Positions 31,046 to 39,499 of a DNA stretch of 64,000 bases are shown piece after piece (position 1 is the first letter of the stretch; each line of letters opens with the position of its first letter). Under the pieces are notes generated by a model. The model ran no database searches and had not been told where the DNA came from. It saw only the letters and a list, made by a program, of their open reading frames with translations. Source of the stretch: Halorubrum sp. GN11_10-6_MGM (GTDB taxonomy: Archaea; Halobacteriota; Halobacteria; Halobacteriales; Haloferacaceae); NCBI RefSeq assembly GCF_005435165.1, contig NZ_SGUC01000012.1, positions 23,614 to 87,613 of the forward strand, in the 5' to 3' direction. A program made the translations under genes and the position numbers.

Positions 31046-32236
31046 GTGAGCGCTGACGGCGACGCCGGCTCCGATTCGGACGCCGCGAGCGACGCGGCCC
31101 CGTCCGGCGGCGACGACTCGCCGGTCGTCGCCGGCTTCTTCTCCGGCTGTGGCGGTCTCGATCTCGGCTTCGAGCGCGCCGGCTTCGACGTCGCCCTCGG
31201 CAGCGACCAGTGGGAGCCCGCCGCGGAGACGTACCGCCGCAACTTCTCGGACACCGAGTTCCTCGACGGCGACGTCCGCGAGCTCGACGCCCCGGCGATC
31301 CGCGAGGCCGTTGCGGGCGCCGGCTACGACCCCGACGGCGTCGACGTGGTGATCGGCGGCCCCCCGTGTCAGGGATTCAGCCGGCTCAACAACGAGCAGA
31401 TCGAGCTCGACGAGATGGAGAAGGACCGCCGGAACACGCTGTTCGAGGAGTTCCTCCGGGTCGTCTCCGTCCTCGAACCGCAGTTGGTGTTGATGGAGAA
31501 CGTCCGCGACCTGATCAACCGCCAGACCAGCGACGACCGGTACGTGAAAGACCTCATCGTCGACGAGTTCGCCGCCCACGGCTACAAGTGCGAGTACCGG
31601 GTGCTGGAGGCCGAACAGTACGGCGTCCCCCAGAAGCGCCGCCGGATCTTCTTCATCGGGACCGACCGCGACGTCCCGATCCGCTTCCCGGAGCCGACGA
31701 CGCCCGAGGGGCAGTGGCGCACCGCCGGCGAGGCGCTCGCGGACGCGACCGACGACCTCCCGAACATGACGTACGCGGACACCGGCGAGAAGACGCTCGA
31801 ACGCATCCGCCACGTCCCCCCGGGCGGCTACTACCGCGACCTCCCCGACCGACTCAAGACGAAGAAGTACCGCTGCGACTGCGAGGACACCGACACGTGT
31901 CCCCACGAGCCGGAGATCGTCAAGCGGTACGGGACGTATCTCCGCCGGCTCGATCCCGAGGAGCCGTCGCTGACGGTGAGCACGAACGTCTTCATCCACC
32001 CGACCGAGGACCGCTACCTCACGCCCCGCGAGATGGCCCGGCTCCAGACGTTCCCCGACGAGTTCGCCTTCGAGGGGACGAAGACCGACGTGTTGAAACA
32101 GATCGGCAACGCGGTCCCGGTCCGACTCGGCGAGGAACTGGCGTGCGGGCTCCGGGAGTATTTCCCCGAGATCCGCGACGCGCCCCCCGCCGACCCAGAC
32201 GTGTACGAACAGCAGTCGCTGACGGACTTGGCCTGA
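31046..32236 (+). CDS. DNA (cytosine-5-)-methyltransferase
   Basis: The protein (396 residues from GTG 31046) has all key C5-MTase motifs in order: FFSGCGGLDLGFERAG (I), GGPPCQGFSR with the catalytic Cys (IV), LMENVRDL (VI), PQKRRRIFFIG (VIII) and QIGNAVP (X). The target recognition region has an unusual short cysteine cluster, YRCDCEDTDTCPHEPE. No restriction enzyme or partner methyltransferase is adjacent, so it is an orphan methylase. The recognition site is unknown. Alternative GTG starts at 31037 and 31040 are equally possible. A 17-codon ORF starting at ATG 31003 overlaps the start and ends at 31056. Confidence 0.88.
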   Translation: MSADGDAGSDSDAASDAAPSGGDDSPVVAGFFSGCGGLDLGFERAGFDVALGSDQWEPAAETYRRNFSDTEFLDGDVRELDAPAIREAVAGAGYDPDGVDVVIGGPPCQGFSRLNNEQIELDEMEKDRRNTLFEEFLRVVSVLEPQLVLMENVRDLINRQTSDDRYVKDLIVDEFAAHGYKCEYRVLEAEQYGVPQKRRRIFFIGTDRDVPIRFPEPTTPEGQWRTAGEALADATDDLPNMTYADTGEKTLERIRHVPPGGYYRDLPDRLKTKKYRCDCEDTDTCPHEPEIVKRYGTYLRRLDPEEPSLTVSTNVFIHPTEDRYLTPREMARLQTFPDEFAFEGTKTDVLKQIGNAVPVRLGEELACGLREYFPEIRDAPPADPDVYEQQSLTDLA

Positions 32237-32253
32237 GAAGGCTTTTTAGAAGT

Positions 32254-32550
32254 GATCGACGGTGTACTGACGGACTCCAAAGCCCCAGCCACGGGGACTC
32301 GCGCGGTTCGTTTCGCGCTTCAGTCGCTCGCGGCGCTCGCTCCTTCCAGTGCTTACGTCGCCGTGCTTCGTCCTCGTGGCTGCCTCTTTGAGTCTCACCC
32401 CGCAAAGCACCGCTGCCTCAGACCTCCCCAGCCTCATCGGCGTCCCTCCGCTTCGCTCCGGCCGACCGACTCCCTCGCCCGTGCTGCTTCGCGGCCGCCG
32501 GGAGCGGCCGCTCACAGGCATGCGCCGTCGCTCGTCGTTTATAAATAGCC
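32254..32550. ncRNA. Dispersed structured repeat / candidate ncRNA, copy 2
   Basis: Same block order as the element at 4223-4499: gatcgac near the left end, aagccccag, hairpin arm 1 (32286-32298), tgcttac, hairpin arm 2 (32370-32382), ccccgca, cctccccagcctc, gtgctgct, aggcatgcgcc, and a terminal ttataaatag. The hairpin arms form 13 pairs, one of them G-T on the plus strand. Several pairs differ from copy 1 but remain paired because both sides changed, for example T-A to C-G and G-C to A-T. No coding function is evident. It sits between the DNA methyltransferase and tRNA-Pro. Confidence 0.6.
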
Positions 32551-32588
32551 GTTGCCGTGGCTCGCGGTGTTGCCCACGGCAGCGAAAG

Positions 32589-32610
32589 TGGGACCGCCCG
32601 GATTCGAACC
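32589..32610 (-). repeat. tRNA-Pro 3'-end fragment (integration scar)
   Basis: A 22-base exact duplicate of the 3' end of the intact tRNA-Pro 111 bases away (32700-32721). The intervening bases contain a palindrome, ctgctgctg / cagcagcag, and no gene. It resembles the tRNA-Phe fragments at 22.5-22.8 kb. Confidence 0.75.
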
Positions 32611-32699
32611 TCAGTCGCTTCGCTCGCGCTACTCGCATCACTCTCCGCTTCGAATCCGCTCCACTGCTGCTGCTCGCGCTGTCGCTCGCAGCAGCAGAA

Positions 32700-32770
32700 T
32701 GGGACCGCCCGGATTCGAACCGGGGTCACGGGCACCCAAGGCCCGGAGTATACCACTAACCCACGGTCCC
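32700..32770 (-). tRNA. tRNA-Pro (TGG)
   Basis: A 71-base minus-strand cloverleaf. Acceptor stem GGGACCG pairs with CGGTCCC, discriminator A follows, and CCA is not encoded. The anticodon stem CGGGC/GCCCG encloses the loop CTTGGGT, giving anticodon TGG. The T arm has GGTTCGAATCC. No intron is present. Confidence 0.93.
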
Positions 32771-32820
32771 GCGCCTATACGTACCCGCATCGGCCGGTAA
32801 AGGGTTTCGTTGCGCCGCGC

Positions 32821-34875
32821 TCACTCCTCGTCGTCGCGCAGTTCGAGATCGGCAACGATGTCGTAGGGGTCGGTCCCCTTCCGCACCGAGTCGAGGATGA
32901 AGAACGCCTCGTCGGGCGCGAGGAAGTGTCTGGTGACGCCGCGGCCGAGCGGCGTCGGCTCGAAGCCGTCGATGAAGTTCCACTCCAACAGCTTCCCGAG
33001 CGCGTGTTTTGTGGGGACCTCGCCGATCATCCGGTCGTTGAGCCGCTTCGCCTTCTTGCCGGCGACGACGACGTTCGCGAGCGTCTCCTCGGCGGCCGCC
33101 GTCTCGTCGTAGTGGGTCGCCACGTCCTCCATCTCGCCTTTCAGGAGGGTGAAGGCCACCTCGTCTTCGGTGCGGTCCATCGAGCCGTGGTAGACGCCGT
33201 CGGGCTCGACGAGGAGGTAGACGCGGCCGCGGTCGTGGTAGTCCGGGCGCCCGGCGCGCCCGAGCATCTGCGAGAACTCCTGGACGGAGAGCCACTCGAT
33301 CCCCATCGCCAGCGAGTCGAAGATCACCTGCGAGGCGGGGAAGTCGACCCCGGCCGCCAGCGCCGCGGTGGTGACGACCGCCGAGAGGTCCTGGTTCCCG
33401 AACATGCGCTCGACCTTCTTCCGGCGCCCGTAGTCGAGCCCGGCGTGGTACGGCGCGGAGTCGTAGCGCAGTTTGCGGCTGATCTCGTGACAGCGACGCC
33501 GCGAGTTCGTGAAGATGATCGTCTGCCCGCGGTACCCCTTCGACGACTTCGTGTCGAACTCGCGTTTGACGAGCTTGTCGGCGATCTGCGCCTTCTCGCG
33601 GCCGTCGGCGAACGTGACGTGGCGCTCGATCGGGACGGGGCGCTCCTCGTACTCGATGAGCGTCGCCCGGAGCTTCTCCGCGAGCCACTCGGGGTTGCCG
33701 ACCGTCGCCGACAGGTAGACGAACTGGGTGCCGTCGTAGCCCGCGTGCGTCTCCATCCGCTCTTCGCTGTAGTACTTCAGCCGCGAGATGAGCCCGTCGA
33801 GCCGGTGGCCGCGCTCGCCCTCCTTCAGCGTGTGGACCTCGTCGATGACGACCGTCCCCACGTCGCCCAGATCCTTCCCGGTCCGGAGCGCGTGGTCGAT
33901 CCCCTCGTAGGTGCCGACGATCACGTCGGCGTTCGGGTCGAACCGGTTGCCGTCGTCGTTCACCCGCGAGGAGCCGACGCGGATCGACACGTCGAGGAGG
34001 TCGCCGTAGCGCTCCTCGAAGTCCTCGTGTTTCTGGTTCGCGAGCGCGACGAGCGGGACCAGGAAGAGCAGCTTCCCGTCGCCCTTCAGCGCGCGGTCGA
34101 TCCCGGTCAGCTCGCCGACGAGCGTCTTCCCCGTCGCGGTCGCGCTCACGACCAGCTGGTCGTCGCCGTCGAGCAGGCCGTTCCGCACGGAGAGACTCTG
34201 GACCGGCAGCAGCTCCTCGAACCGGCTCTGTAGATGCGCGGACAGATCCGGGTGGAGGTCGAGGTCCTCGGTCCGGACCGGCGAGACGTCGTCGACGTTC
34301 GCCGACACCTCGTCGTACTTCGTGAGGTCGGGGTCGAGCCCGCCCTGAAGGAGGTTGACGATGCGGTCCAGATCGCCCGACTCGTACAGCAGCTCCTCCA
34401 GCCGTTCCTCGGCGGCGCCCGTGAACTCGCCTTTGTACGACAGCTCGCGCTCCAGCTCCCGGCGGGCGCAGTCGCGGCAGATCTGCTCGCCGTTGTGTTC
34501 GATCGCGTCCTCGGAGGTGATCGGCCCGTACCGCCCGTCGCCCGCGCAGCGCCGGCAGGTCCGCACGGTGAGCGACTCCAGCTGGTAGCCGTCGAGCATC
34601 GCCTCCAGTCGCTTTCGGCTCTCCGGTGGTGTCTGTTCGGAGATCCGAATTCGGCCGGCCGCCCGCGCGAGGTCGACGAACTCGTCCGGCTGCCGGGGGT
34701 GGTCCTCGCCGTCGCGGATCACCCGGAACTTCCCCGGGCGCGGGCCGGCGGAGGTCTCCTTGAGTTCGAGTCGCCCGCGGAGCACGCGCTTCCCGTCGCG
34801 GTTCGCGACGACGGTGTAGTCGCTCCGCGCCTCGTGGAGGAACAGCGTCTCGACCTCGGCCAACTGCTGTGACAC
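32821..34875 (-). CDS. Ski2-like DEAD/DEAH-box helicase with N-terminal zinc ribbon
   Basis: The 684-residue protein has an N-terminal domain, then a four-cysteine zinc ribbon (CRRCAGDGR about 106, CRDCARR about 134). Two RecA-like domains follow: motif I ATATGKT near 246, motif II DEVH, SAT (motif III), and motif VI QMLGRAGRPD. A C-terminal domain ends the protein. It resembles archaeal Ski2-family helicases but lacks the long C-terminal arms of Hel308, so its role is probably RNA processing or nucleic-acid remodelling in the cytoplasm. The ATG at 34875 is followed directly by conserved sequence. It lies downstream of L10e with 136 bases between. Confidence 0.88.
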   Translation of the reverse strand: MSQQLAEVETLFLHEARSDYTVVANRDGKRVLRGRLELKETSAGPRPGKFRVIRDGEDHPRQPDEFVDLARAAGRIRISEQTPPESRKRLEAMLDGYQLESLTVRTCRRCAGDGRYGPITSEDAIEHNGEQICRDCARRELERELSYKGEFTGAAEERLEELLYESGDLDRIVNLLQGGLDPDLTKYDEVSANVDDVSPVRTEDLDLHPDLSAHLQSRFEELLPVQSLSVRNGLLDGDDQLVVSATATGKTLVGELTGIDRALKGDGKLLFLVPLVALANQKHEDFEERYGDLLDVSIRVGSSRVNDDGNRFDPNADVIVGTYEGIDHALRTGKDLGDVGTVVIDEVHTLKEGERGHRLDGLISRLKYYSEERMETHAGYDGTQFVYLSATVGNPEWLAEKLRATLIEYEERPVPIERHVTFADGREKAQIADKLVKREFDTKSSKGYRGQTIIFTNSRRRCHEISRKLRYDSAPYHAGLDYGRRKKVERMFGNQDLSAVVTTAALAAGVDFPASQVIFDSLAMGIEWLSVQEFSQMLGRAGRPDYHDRGRVYLLVEPDGVYHGSMDRTEDEVAFTLLKGEMEDVATHYDETAAAEETLANVVVAGKKAKRLNDRMIGEVPTKHALGKLLEWNFIDGFEPTPLGRGVTRHFLAPDEAFFILDSVRKGTDPYDIVADLELRDDEE

Positions 34876-35011
34876 TGGGCTGCGGTACGCGAGCGAGGTA
34901 TTTCAGGAGTTCGGCTCGCCGTCTGGCGTCTGACACGACGAACGGCGCCGCCGCTGGGTCACGCGGACGCGCGGAGAAGAACCCGCCTCACGGACGGGGA
35001 GCGAGCGGTCG

Positions 35012-35542
35012 TTACGAGACGAGCAGCTTCTCGCCGCGGTCGACCGTGATCCGACACGGCGGGGAGAGCTTGTTGTACGCGCGGCGGAACGCCTCCTTCA
35101 CGACGGGCGCCTGATCGACGTCGCAGTACGCCGTGAAGACGACGTCGTCCTTGTTGAGCCGTGCGGCGGTCCCGACCGGCTTGCCGAACGCCTGCCGCAT
35201 CCCGTCGGAGACGCGGTCCGCGCCGGCGCCGGTCGCCTGCTTGTTCTCCCGGATGACCTGGTGGGGGAACTTCCGGAGGGTCATCTTGTAGTTGCCCTCG
35301 CCGAGCTCCTTGATGAGGTGGCGGTTCGCCGAGAGGCGCGCGCTCTCCAGCGAGCCGTGTCGAACCTGAAGCTCCTCCTCGACGCGGAGGCTGATCTGGA
35401 CGGGGTAGTCGTCCGGCTCCGCGGAGAGGTCGCCCATGTTGTGCTGGGCGATCTTCGAGCCGGGGATGCCCGTGATGTACTCGCGGCGGGTGTACGACGG
35501 CTTGTCGATCGTCCGATACATAGAGGCGGGTTTGTCAGACAT
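35012..35542 (-). CDS. rpl10e: Large-subunit ribosomal protein L10e (L16 family)
   Basis: The 176-residue protein matches archaeal L10e throughout: [85 protein letters not shown] and an [13 protein letters not shown] end. It sits near the peptidyl-transferase centre of the 50S subunit. The length and motif order are normal for the family. Confidence 0.95.
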   Translation of the reverse strand: MSDKPASMYRTIDKPSYTRREYITGIPGSKIAQHNMGDLSAEPDDYPVQISLRVEEELQVRHGSLESARLSANRHLIKELGEGNYKMTLRKFPHQVIRENKQATGAGADRVSDGMRQAFGKPVGTAARLNKDDVVFTAYCDVDQAPVVKEAFRRAYNKLSPPCRITVDRGEKLLVS

Positions 35543-35671
35543 GGCTACTTGTCCGATGTAGCCCCCGCTGCGGCGATAAACCCTTCGATAGCGCGACGCT
35601 CCGCGCCGACTCCTCGGGCGGTAGCGTCGGCGTGTCGCCCGATCGCGGTCCGCGTTGGCACGCCGCGCGGC

Positions 35672-36436
35672 TCACTCCTCCGGGGTCGGTTCGAGCGCGA
35701 CGTGGTCGAACCCGCGGTCCGCGAGCCGCTCTGTAGCCCGGTCGGTGACCGACGGCGCGACGAGAATTCCGCGGACGGCGGGAGCGTCGTCGCGGTCGCT
35801 CTCGCGGTCTTCGGCGGGCTCTTCGATCCCCATCTCCTCCCGGAGCGCCCGCACGTACCGGGCGAGCTGCCCCACGGCGTCGGGGCCGACCCGGCGACGC
35901 TTCAGCTCGACGACCACGGGCACTCCGTCCTCGTCGACGCCGAAGACGTCCATTGGGCCCGCGCTGGAGGGACGCTCAGTCTCCCGCGGCTCGAACCCCG
36001 GCTCGATCAGCTCGGGACGCTCCAACACCCGAGTGCGGAGGTCCTCCTCGCTGCCGTGGAGGGTGAGGTCGCGCCCGCCGGTCACCGCCATCGCGGAGAG
36101 CTGGTGGATGTCCGAAAACCGGACCGTCAGTATCTCGTCGGGATTGCTTCTGGTCGAGCGCACGCGGAGCCGCCCCTCGCGCACCGCGGCGCGGTGTTTC
36201 GATCCCGGTGGCTGCCAGTTGACCGGCTGATGCCCCTCGTCGGTGTGGACGAGGGCGGCGCCGTCGGGCTTCAACACGACCAGCCGGTCGCCGGCGCCGA
36301 GGTCCGAGGCGGCGCGGCCCTCGTACGAGACCGTACAGCGACCGAACAGGCTGACGAGGTCGCCGCGCTCGAAGGCGTCCTCCAGCTCCCAGAGGGCCTC
36401 GCGGTGGCTCGGATCGTGGACGCTCGTGACCGTCAC
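35672..36436 (-). CDS. nucS: Mismatch-specific endonuclease NucS (EndoMS)
   Basis: The 254-residue protein has the N-terminal DNA-binding half (LVSLFGRCTVSYEGRAAS, LHGSEEDLRTRVLERPELIEPG) and the C-terminal RecB-like nuclease domain, with MDVFGVDEDGVPVVVELKRRRVGPDAVGQLARY holding the catalytic Asp, Glu and Lys. NucS cuts both strands at mismatches and replaces MutS/MutL in many archaea and actinobacteria. The start is GTG 36436, supported by a TATA-like tttatttt 21-29 bases upstream. An acidic stretch after the active site is a haloarchaeal insertion. No PCNA gene is adjacent. Confidence 0.93.
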   Translation of the reverse strand: MTVTSVHDPSHREALWELEDAFERGDLVSLFGRCTVSYEGRAASDLGAGDRLVVLKPDGAALVHTDEGHQPVNWQPPGSKHRAAVREGRLRVRSTRSNPDEILTVRFSDIHQLSAMAVTGGRDLTLHGSEEDLRTRVLERPELIEPGFEPRETERPSSAGPMDVFGVDEDGVPVVVELKRRRVGPDAVGQLARYVRALREEMGIEEPAEDRESDRDDAPAVRGILVAPSVTDRATERLADRGFDHVALEPTPEE

Positions 36437-36952
36437 TACTCCTCGTAGGCGGTGAGAAAATAAAAGGAGTGGGAGCAGACACGGTCGCGACCGCGTCGGC
36501 GCTCTCTCGCCGCTGCGTCGCTTCTCCTCTCTCCCCTCCGCGGTTCCCGACCGTCTGTCACGCTCGCACGCGGGCGCCGCAGTTGGGACGCTCGGTCGTC
36601 TCGGTGTCCCGACCGATCGCGGACACGTGAGCGCCGCAGTTCGGACAGCCGGTCCGGGCGCGAGCGTACTCGCTGTACGAACGCACGCGGAAACGATCTC
36701 TTTCGTCTCCTACGTCCTGATCTGTGTTTGTATATCGTCCTTTCTGGTTGAACGCACTCTGATATGCCTTAATTTTCAGCCGAATTCGGGTGTCTTCGCG
36801 AGCGCCGATCGGTGCGATACCATTCGTCCTGCGATCAAGTGTATAAGGAAACACCCGTGTGTTTATACCCAAAATAATTAAGCGATATTCGCCGTTTCAT
36901 TGGTGGATGTGAACAATACTCATACTGCGCCCGCCGGCCGGGGGAGTTCCCC
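36437..36952. other. nucS: Intergenic region with nucS promoter and a degenerate zinc-ribbon frame
   Basis: The nucS TATA box lies at 36457-36465 on the minus strand. The middle is AT-rich. A minus-strand frame at 36558-36686 encodes a short Cys-containing peptide (listed separately). The right part, before the ligase gene at 36953, has AT-rich blocks that probably include its promoter. Confidence 0.5.
36558..36686 (-). CDS. Possible small zinc-ribbon protein with a lost cysteine
   Basis: A 42-residue frame from GTG 36686 encodes TGCPNCGAHVSAIGRDTETTERPNCGARVRA. Two CPxCGA knuckles would be expected, but the second reads RPNCGA, with Arg in place of the first Cys. The upstream part of the same frame (to 36872) has no protein character. 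It could be a decayed copy of the small zinc proteins common in haloarchaea, or a chance frame. Confidence 0.35.
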   Translation of the reverse strand: MRSYSEYARARTGCPNCGAHVSAIGRDTETTERPNCGARVRA

Positions 36953-38059
36953 ATGACCGGTGGCGAGCCGGTCCGGCGGAGCGTCGAGATCGAGTACTGG
37001 GTGGTCGACGAGAACGGTCACCTGACGGATCCCGGATCCCTCGTCGAGGTGGGTCCGGGGGTGGAACGGGAGTTCACCCGGTCGCTGCTGGAGGTCAAGA
37101 CGTCGCCGTGCGAGACCACCGACGAACTCCGTGGCGAACTGTTCGAGCGGCTGGACGCCGTGCTCCGCGCTGCGAACGCCGCCGACAAGCGGCTCGTTCC
37201 GCTCGCGACGCCGCTCGGGCGCGGGCCGGAGGAAGACCTGCCGAGCGAGCGGACCCGTATCCAGAGCCGTGTCGTCGGCGACCGGTTCTCGTACGTCCGA
37301 CACTGCGCCGGCACCCATATTCACGTTGAACAGATCCCCGGTCGGGAGATCGACCAGCTGAACGCGCTGATCGCGTGCGATCCCGCCTTGGCGCTCGTCA
37401 ACTCCTCCCCGTACTTCGAGGGGAACCGACTCGCCGCCGGTGCCCGCTCGGAGCTGTACCGCTGGATGGCGTACGCCCTGCTCTCGCGTCAGGGGACGCT
37501 GTGGCCGTACGTCGATAGCCGGATCGAGTGGGGCAGACGACTCCAGCGGCGGTACGAGGAGTTCGTCACCGAGGCGGTCATCGTCGGCTTCGACCGGGAG
37601 TACGTCGAGGACTGCTTCGACCCCGAGAACGCGGTCTGGACTCCGGTTCAGCTCCGGGAGGAGTTCTCGACGGTCGAGTGGCGGTCGCCCGACGCCGCGC
37701 TCCCGAGCCAAGTGGTCCGACTCGCGGACGACGTGGCCTCGCTCGTCGAACGACTCCGCGATGCCCCGGTCCGGATCGGCGGCGACGCGGGTCGCGTGAG
37801 CGACGAGGAGATCGTGCTCCCCGAGTTCGAGACGGTTCGGGAGCTCGCGCATTCGGCCGTCCGAAAGGGGCTCTCGTCGGCGGCAGTGCGGTCGTACCTC
37901 GACCGTATGGGATTCGACGCCGAGTCGTACGATCCGCTCACTGCGGAGTTCGACGGTCCCGAAGAGCTCTCACCGGCCGCGGTCCGACGGCGTCGACTGG
38001 CGTACGCCGACCGGCTCGAACGCGATCTCCGGCGGACCCGACCGGTCGCGGACGACTGA
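36953..38059 (+). CDS. gshA: Glutamate-cysteine ligase (GCS2 family)
   Basis: The 368-residue protein has the GCS2/carboxylate-amine ligase pattern: VEIEYWVVDE at the N-terminus, SLLEVKTSPCETTDEL, HCAGTHIHVEQIPG (metal-binding His) and SRIEWG. Haloarchaea make gamma-glutamylcysteine as their main thiol, and this enzyme joins glutamate and cysteine using ATP. The length is typical. It diverges from nucS and faces the S-adenosylhomocysteine hydrolase gene, so a link to sulphur metabolism is plausible. Confidence 0.85.
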   Translation: MTGGEPVRRSVEIEYWVVDENGHLTDPGSLVEVGPGVEREFTRSLLEVKTSPCETTDELRGELFERLDAVLRAANAADKRLVPLATPLGRGPEEDLPSERTRIQSRVVGDRFSYVRHCAGTHIHVEQIPGREIDQLNALIACDPALALVNSSPYFEGNRLAAGARSELYRWMAYALLSRQGTLWPYVDSRIEWGRRLQRRYEEFVTEAVIVGFDREYVEDCFDPENAVWTPVQLREEFSTVEWRSPDAALPSQVVRLADDVASLVERLRDAPVRIGGDAGRVSDEEIVLPEFETVRELAHSAVRKGLSSAAVRSYLDRMGFDAESYDPLTAEFDGPEELSPAAVRRRRLAYADRLERDLRRTRPVADD

Positions 38060-38088
38060 CGGACCCGTTCCTGCCTTCCACCTCGCCT

Positions 38089-39378
38089 TCAGGTCCCGTG
38101 TTCCCAGCTCCCCATGTACTCGCGCTGCTCGTCGGTGAGGGCGTCGTACTCGACGCCCTCGGCGGCGAGCTTGATGTCGGCCACCTCGCGGTCGAGCTCG
38201 TCGGGCACGTCGTGGACGCCGGCGCCGTACTCGCCGCCGTTCGCGGCCAGCTCGCGCACGACGACCGCCTGAACGCCGAAGCTCTGGTCCATCACCTCGA
38301 CAGGGTGACCGAGGGCGATGGGCGCGGCGAGGTTGACGAGCCGCCCCTCCGCGATGACGTTCAGCACGCGACCGTCTTCCATCTCGAACCCCTCGACGCC
38401 GTCGCGGACCTCGTAGCGGTCGACGGCGAGGTCGTCTAACTCCTCCAGATTGACCTCCACGTCGAAGTGGCCGGCGTTCGCGAGCAGGACGCCGTCGTCC
38501 ATCTCCTCGAAGTGCTCGCGGGTGATCACGTCGCGGTTGCCCGTCGTCGTGATGAACACATCGCCCTTCTTCGCGGCCTCCTTCATGGGGAGCACCTCGT
38601 ACCCCTCCATGTGGGCTTCGAGCGCCTTGCGCGGGTCGACCTCGCAGACGATGACGTTCGCGTTCTGCCCCGACGCCTTCTTGGCGACGCCCTTCCCGCA
38701 CTGGCCGTAGCCGCCGACGACGACGTTCTTGCCGGCCCACGAGAGGTTCGTCGTCATCGCGATGGTCGCGAGCGACGACTCGCCCGTGCCGTGGACGTTG
38801 TCGAACAGCTGCTTCATCGGCGTGTCGTTCACGGCGAAGACGGGGTAGTGGAGCTCGCCGTCGGCGTCCATCGCGCGCAGGCGGTCGACGCCGGTCGTCG
38901 TCTCCTCGGCGCCGCCGACGATGGAGTCGATCAGGTCGGGGTACTCCTCGTGGACGAGCTTCACCATGTCCATCCCGTCGTCGACCGTGATGGTCGGTTC
39001 GTGGGCGATACACGCGTGCATCGCGTCGTAGTACTCCTCGTCGTCGACGCCGCGGACCGCGTAGGAGGTGATCGACTCGTGGGCGTCGAGCGCCGCCGAC
39101 ACGTCGTCGTGCGTCGAGAGGGGGTTACAGCCGGTGATCGCGACCTCGGCGCCGCCCTCGGCGAGCAGCTCGACGAGGTTCGCGGTCTTCGCCTCGACGT
39201 GCATCGCCATCGCGATCGTCTCGCCCGCGAGCGGCTGCTCGTCGACGAACTCCTCGCGGAGCGCGTTCAAGATCGGCATGTGCTGAAGCGCCCAGTCCAT
39301 CTTCCGGCGCCCCTCCTCCCGGGCCGCCTCGACGTCCGAGAGGTGCTGTGACACCGGCGGATACGCGGTCTCGCTCAT
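38089..39378 (-). CDS. ahcY: Adenosylhomocysteinase (S-adenosylhomocysteine hydrolase)
   Basis: The 429-residue protein contains MHVEAKTANLVE, GCNPLSTHDDV, VVGGYGQCGKGVAKKASG (NAD-binding loop), the HFDVEV/AGHFD region and the SFGVQA segment of SAHH. It splits S-adenosylhomocysteine to homocysteine and adenosine, removing the inhibitor of methyltransferases such as the DNA methylase nearby. Some archaeal versions act on S-inosylhomocysteine instead, made by an MTA/SAH deaminase such as the one at 41058. ATG 39378 is chosen since family similarity starts at MSETAYPPV; an in-frame start 18 bases upstream exists. Confidence 0.94.
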   Translation of the reverse strand: MSETAYPPVSQHLSDVEAAREEGRRKMDWALQHMPILNALREEFVDEQPLAGETIAMAMHVEAKTANLVELLAEGGAEVAITGCNPLSTHDDVSAALDAHESITSYAVRGVDDEEYYDAMHACIAHEPTITVDDGMDMVKLVHEEYPDLIDSIVGGAEETTTGVDRLRAMDADGELHYPVFAVNDTPMKQLFDNVHGTGESSLATIAMTTNLSWAGKNVVVGGYGQCGKGVAKKASGQNANVIVCEVDPRKALEAHMEGYEVLPMKEAAKKGDVFITTTGNRDVITREHFEEMDDGVLLANAGHFDVEVNLEELDDLAVDRYEVRDGVEGFEMEDGRVLNVIAEGRLVNLAAPIALGHPVEVMDQSFGVQAVVVRELAANGGEYGAGVHDVPDELDREVADIKLAAEGVEYDALTDEQREYMGSWEHGT

Positions 39379-39499
39379 GCCTCTCGGTTCGCTCACGGCG
39401 CACTAAACCCTGCCGACACCGGACCGAGACCGCGAAAAGAGACCCGCGTCGTTCGGAAGTCGAACGATCCGACCGTCAGCTCAGCGACGACTCGGTCCG

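Noticed and set aside
32349..32759. Plus-strand frames across the repeat and tRNA-Pro
   Set aside because: They translate the structured repeat and a tRNA gene; the tRNA reading is decisive.
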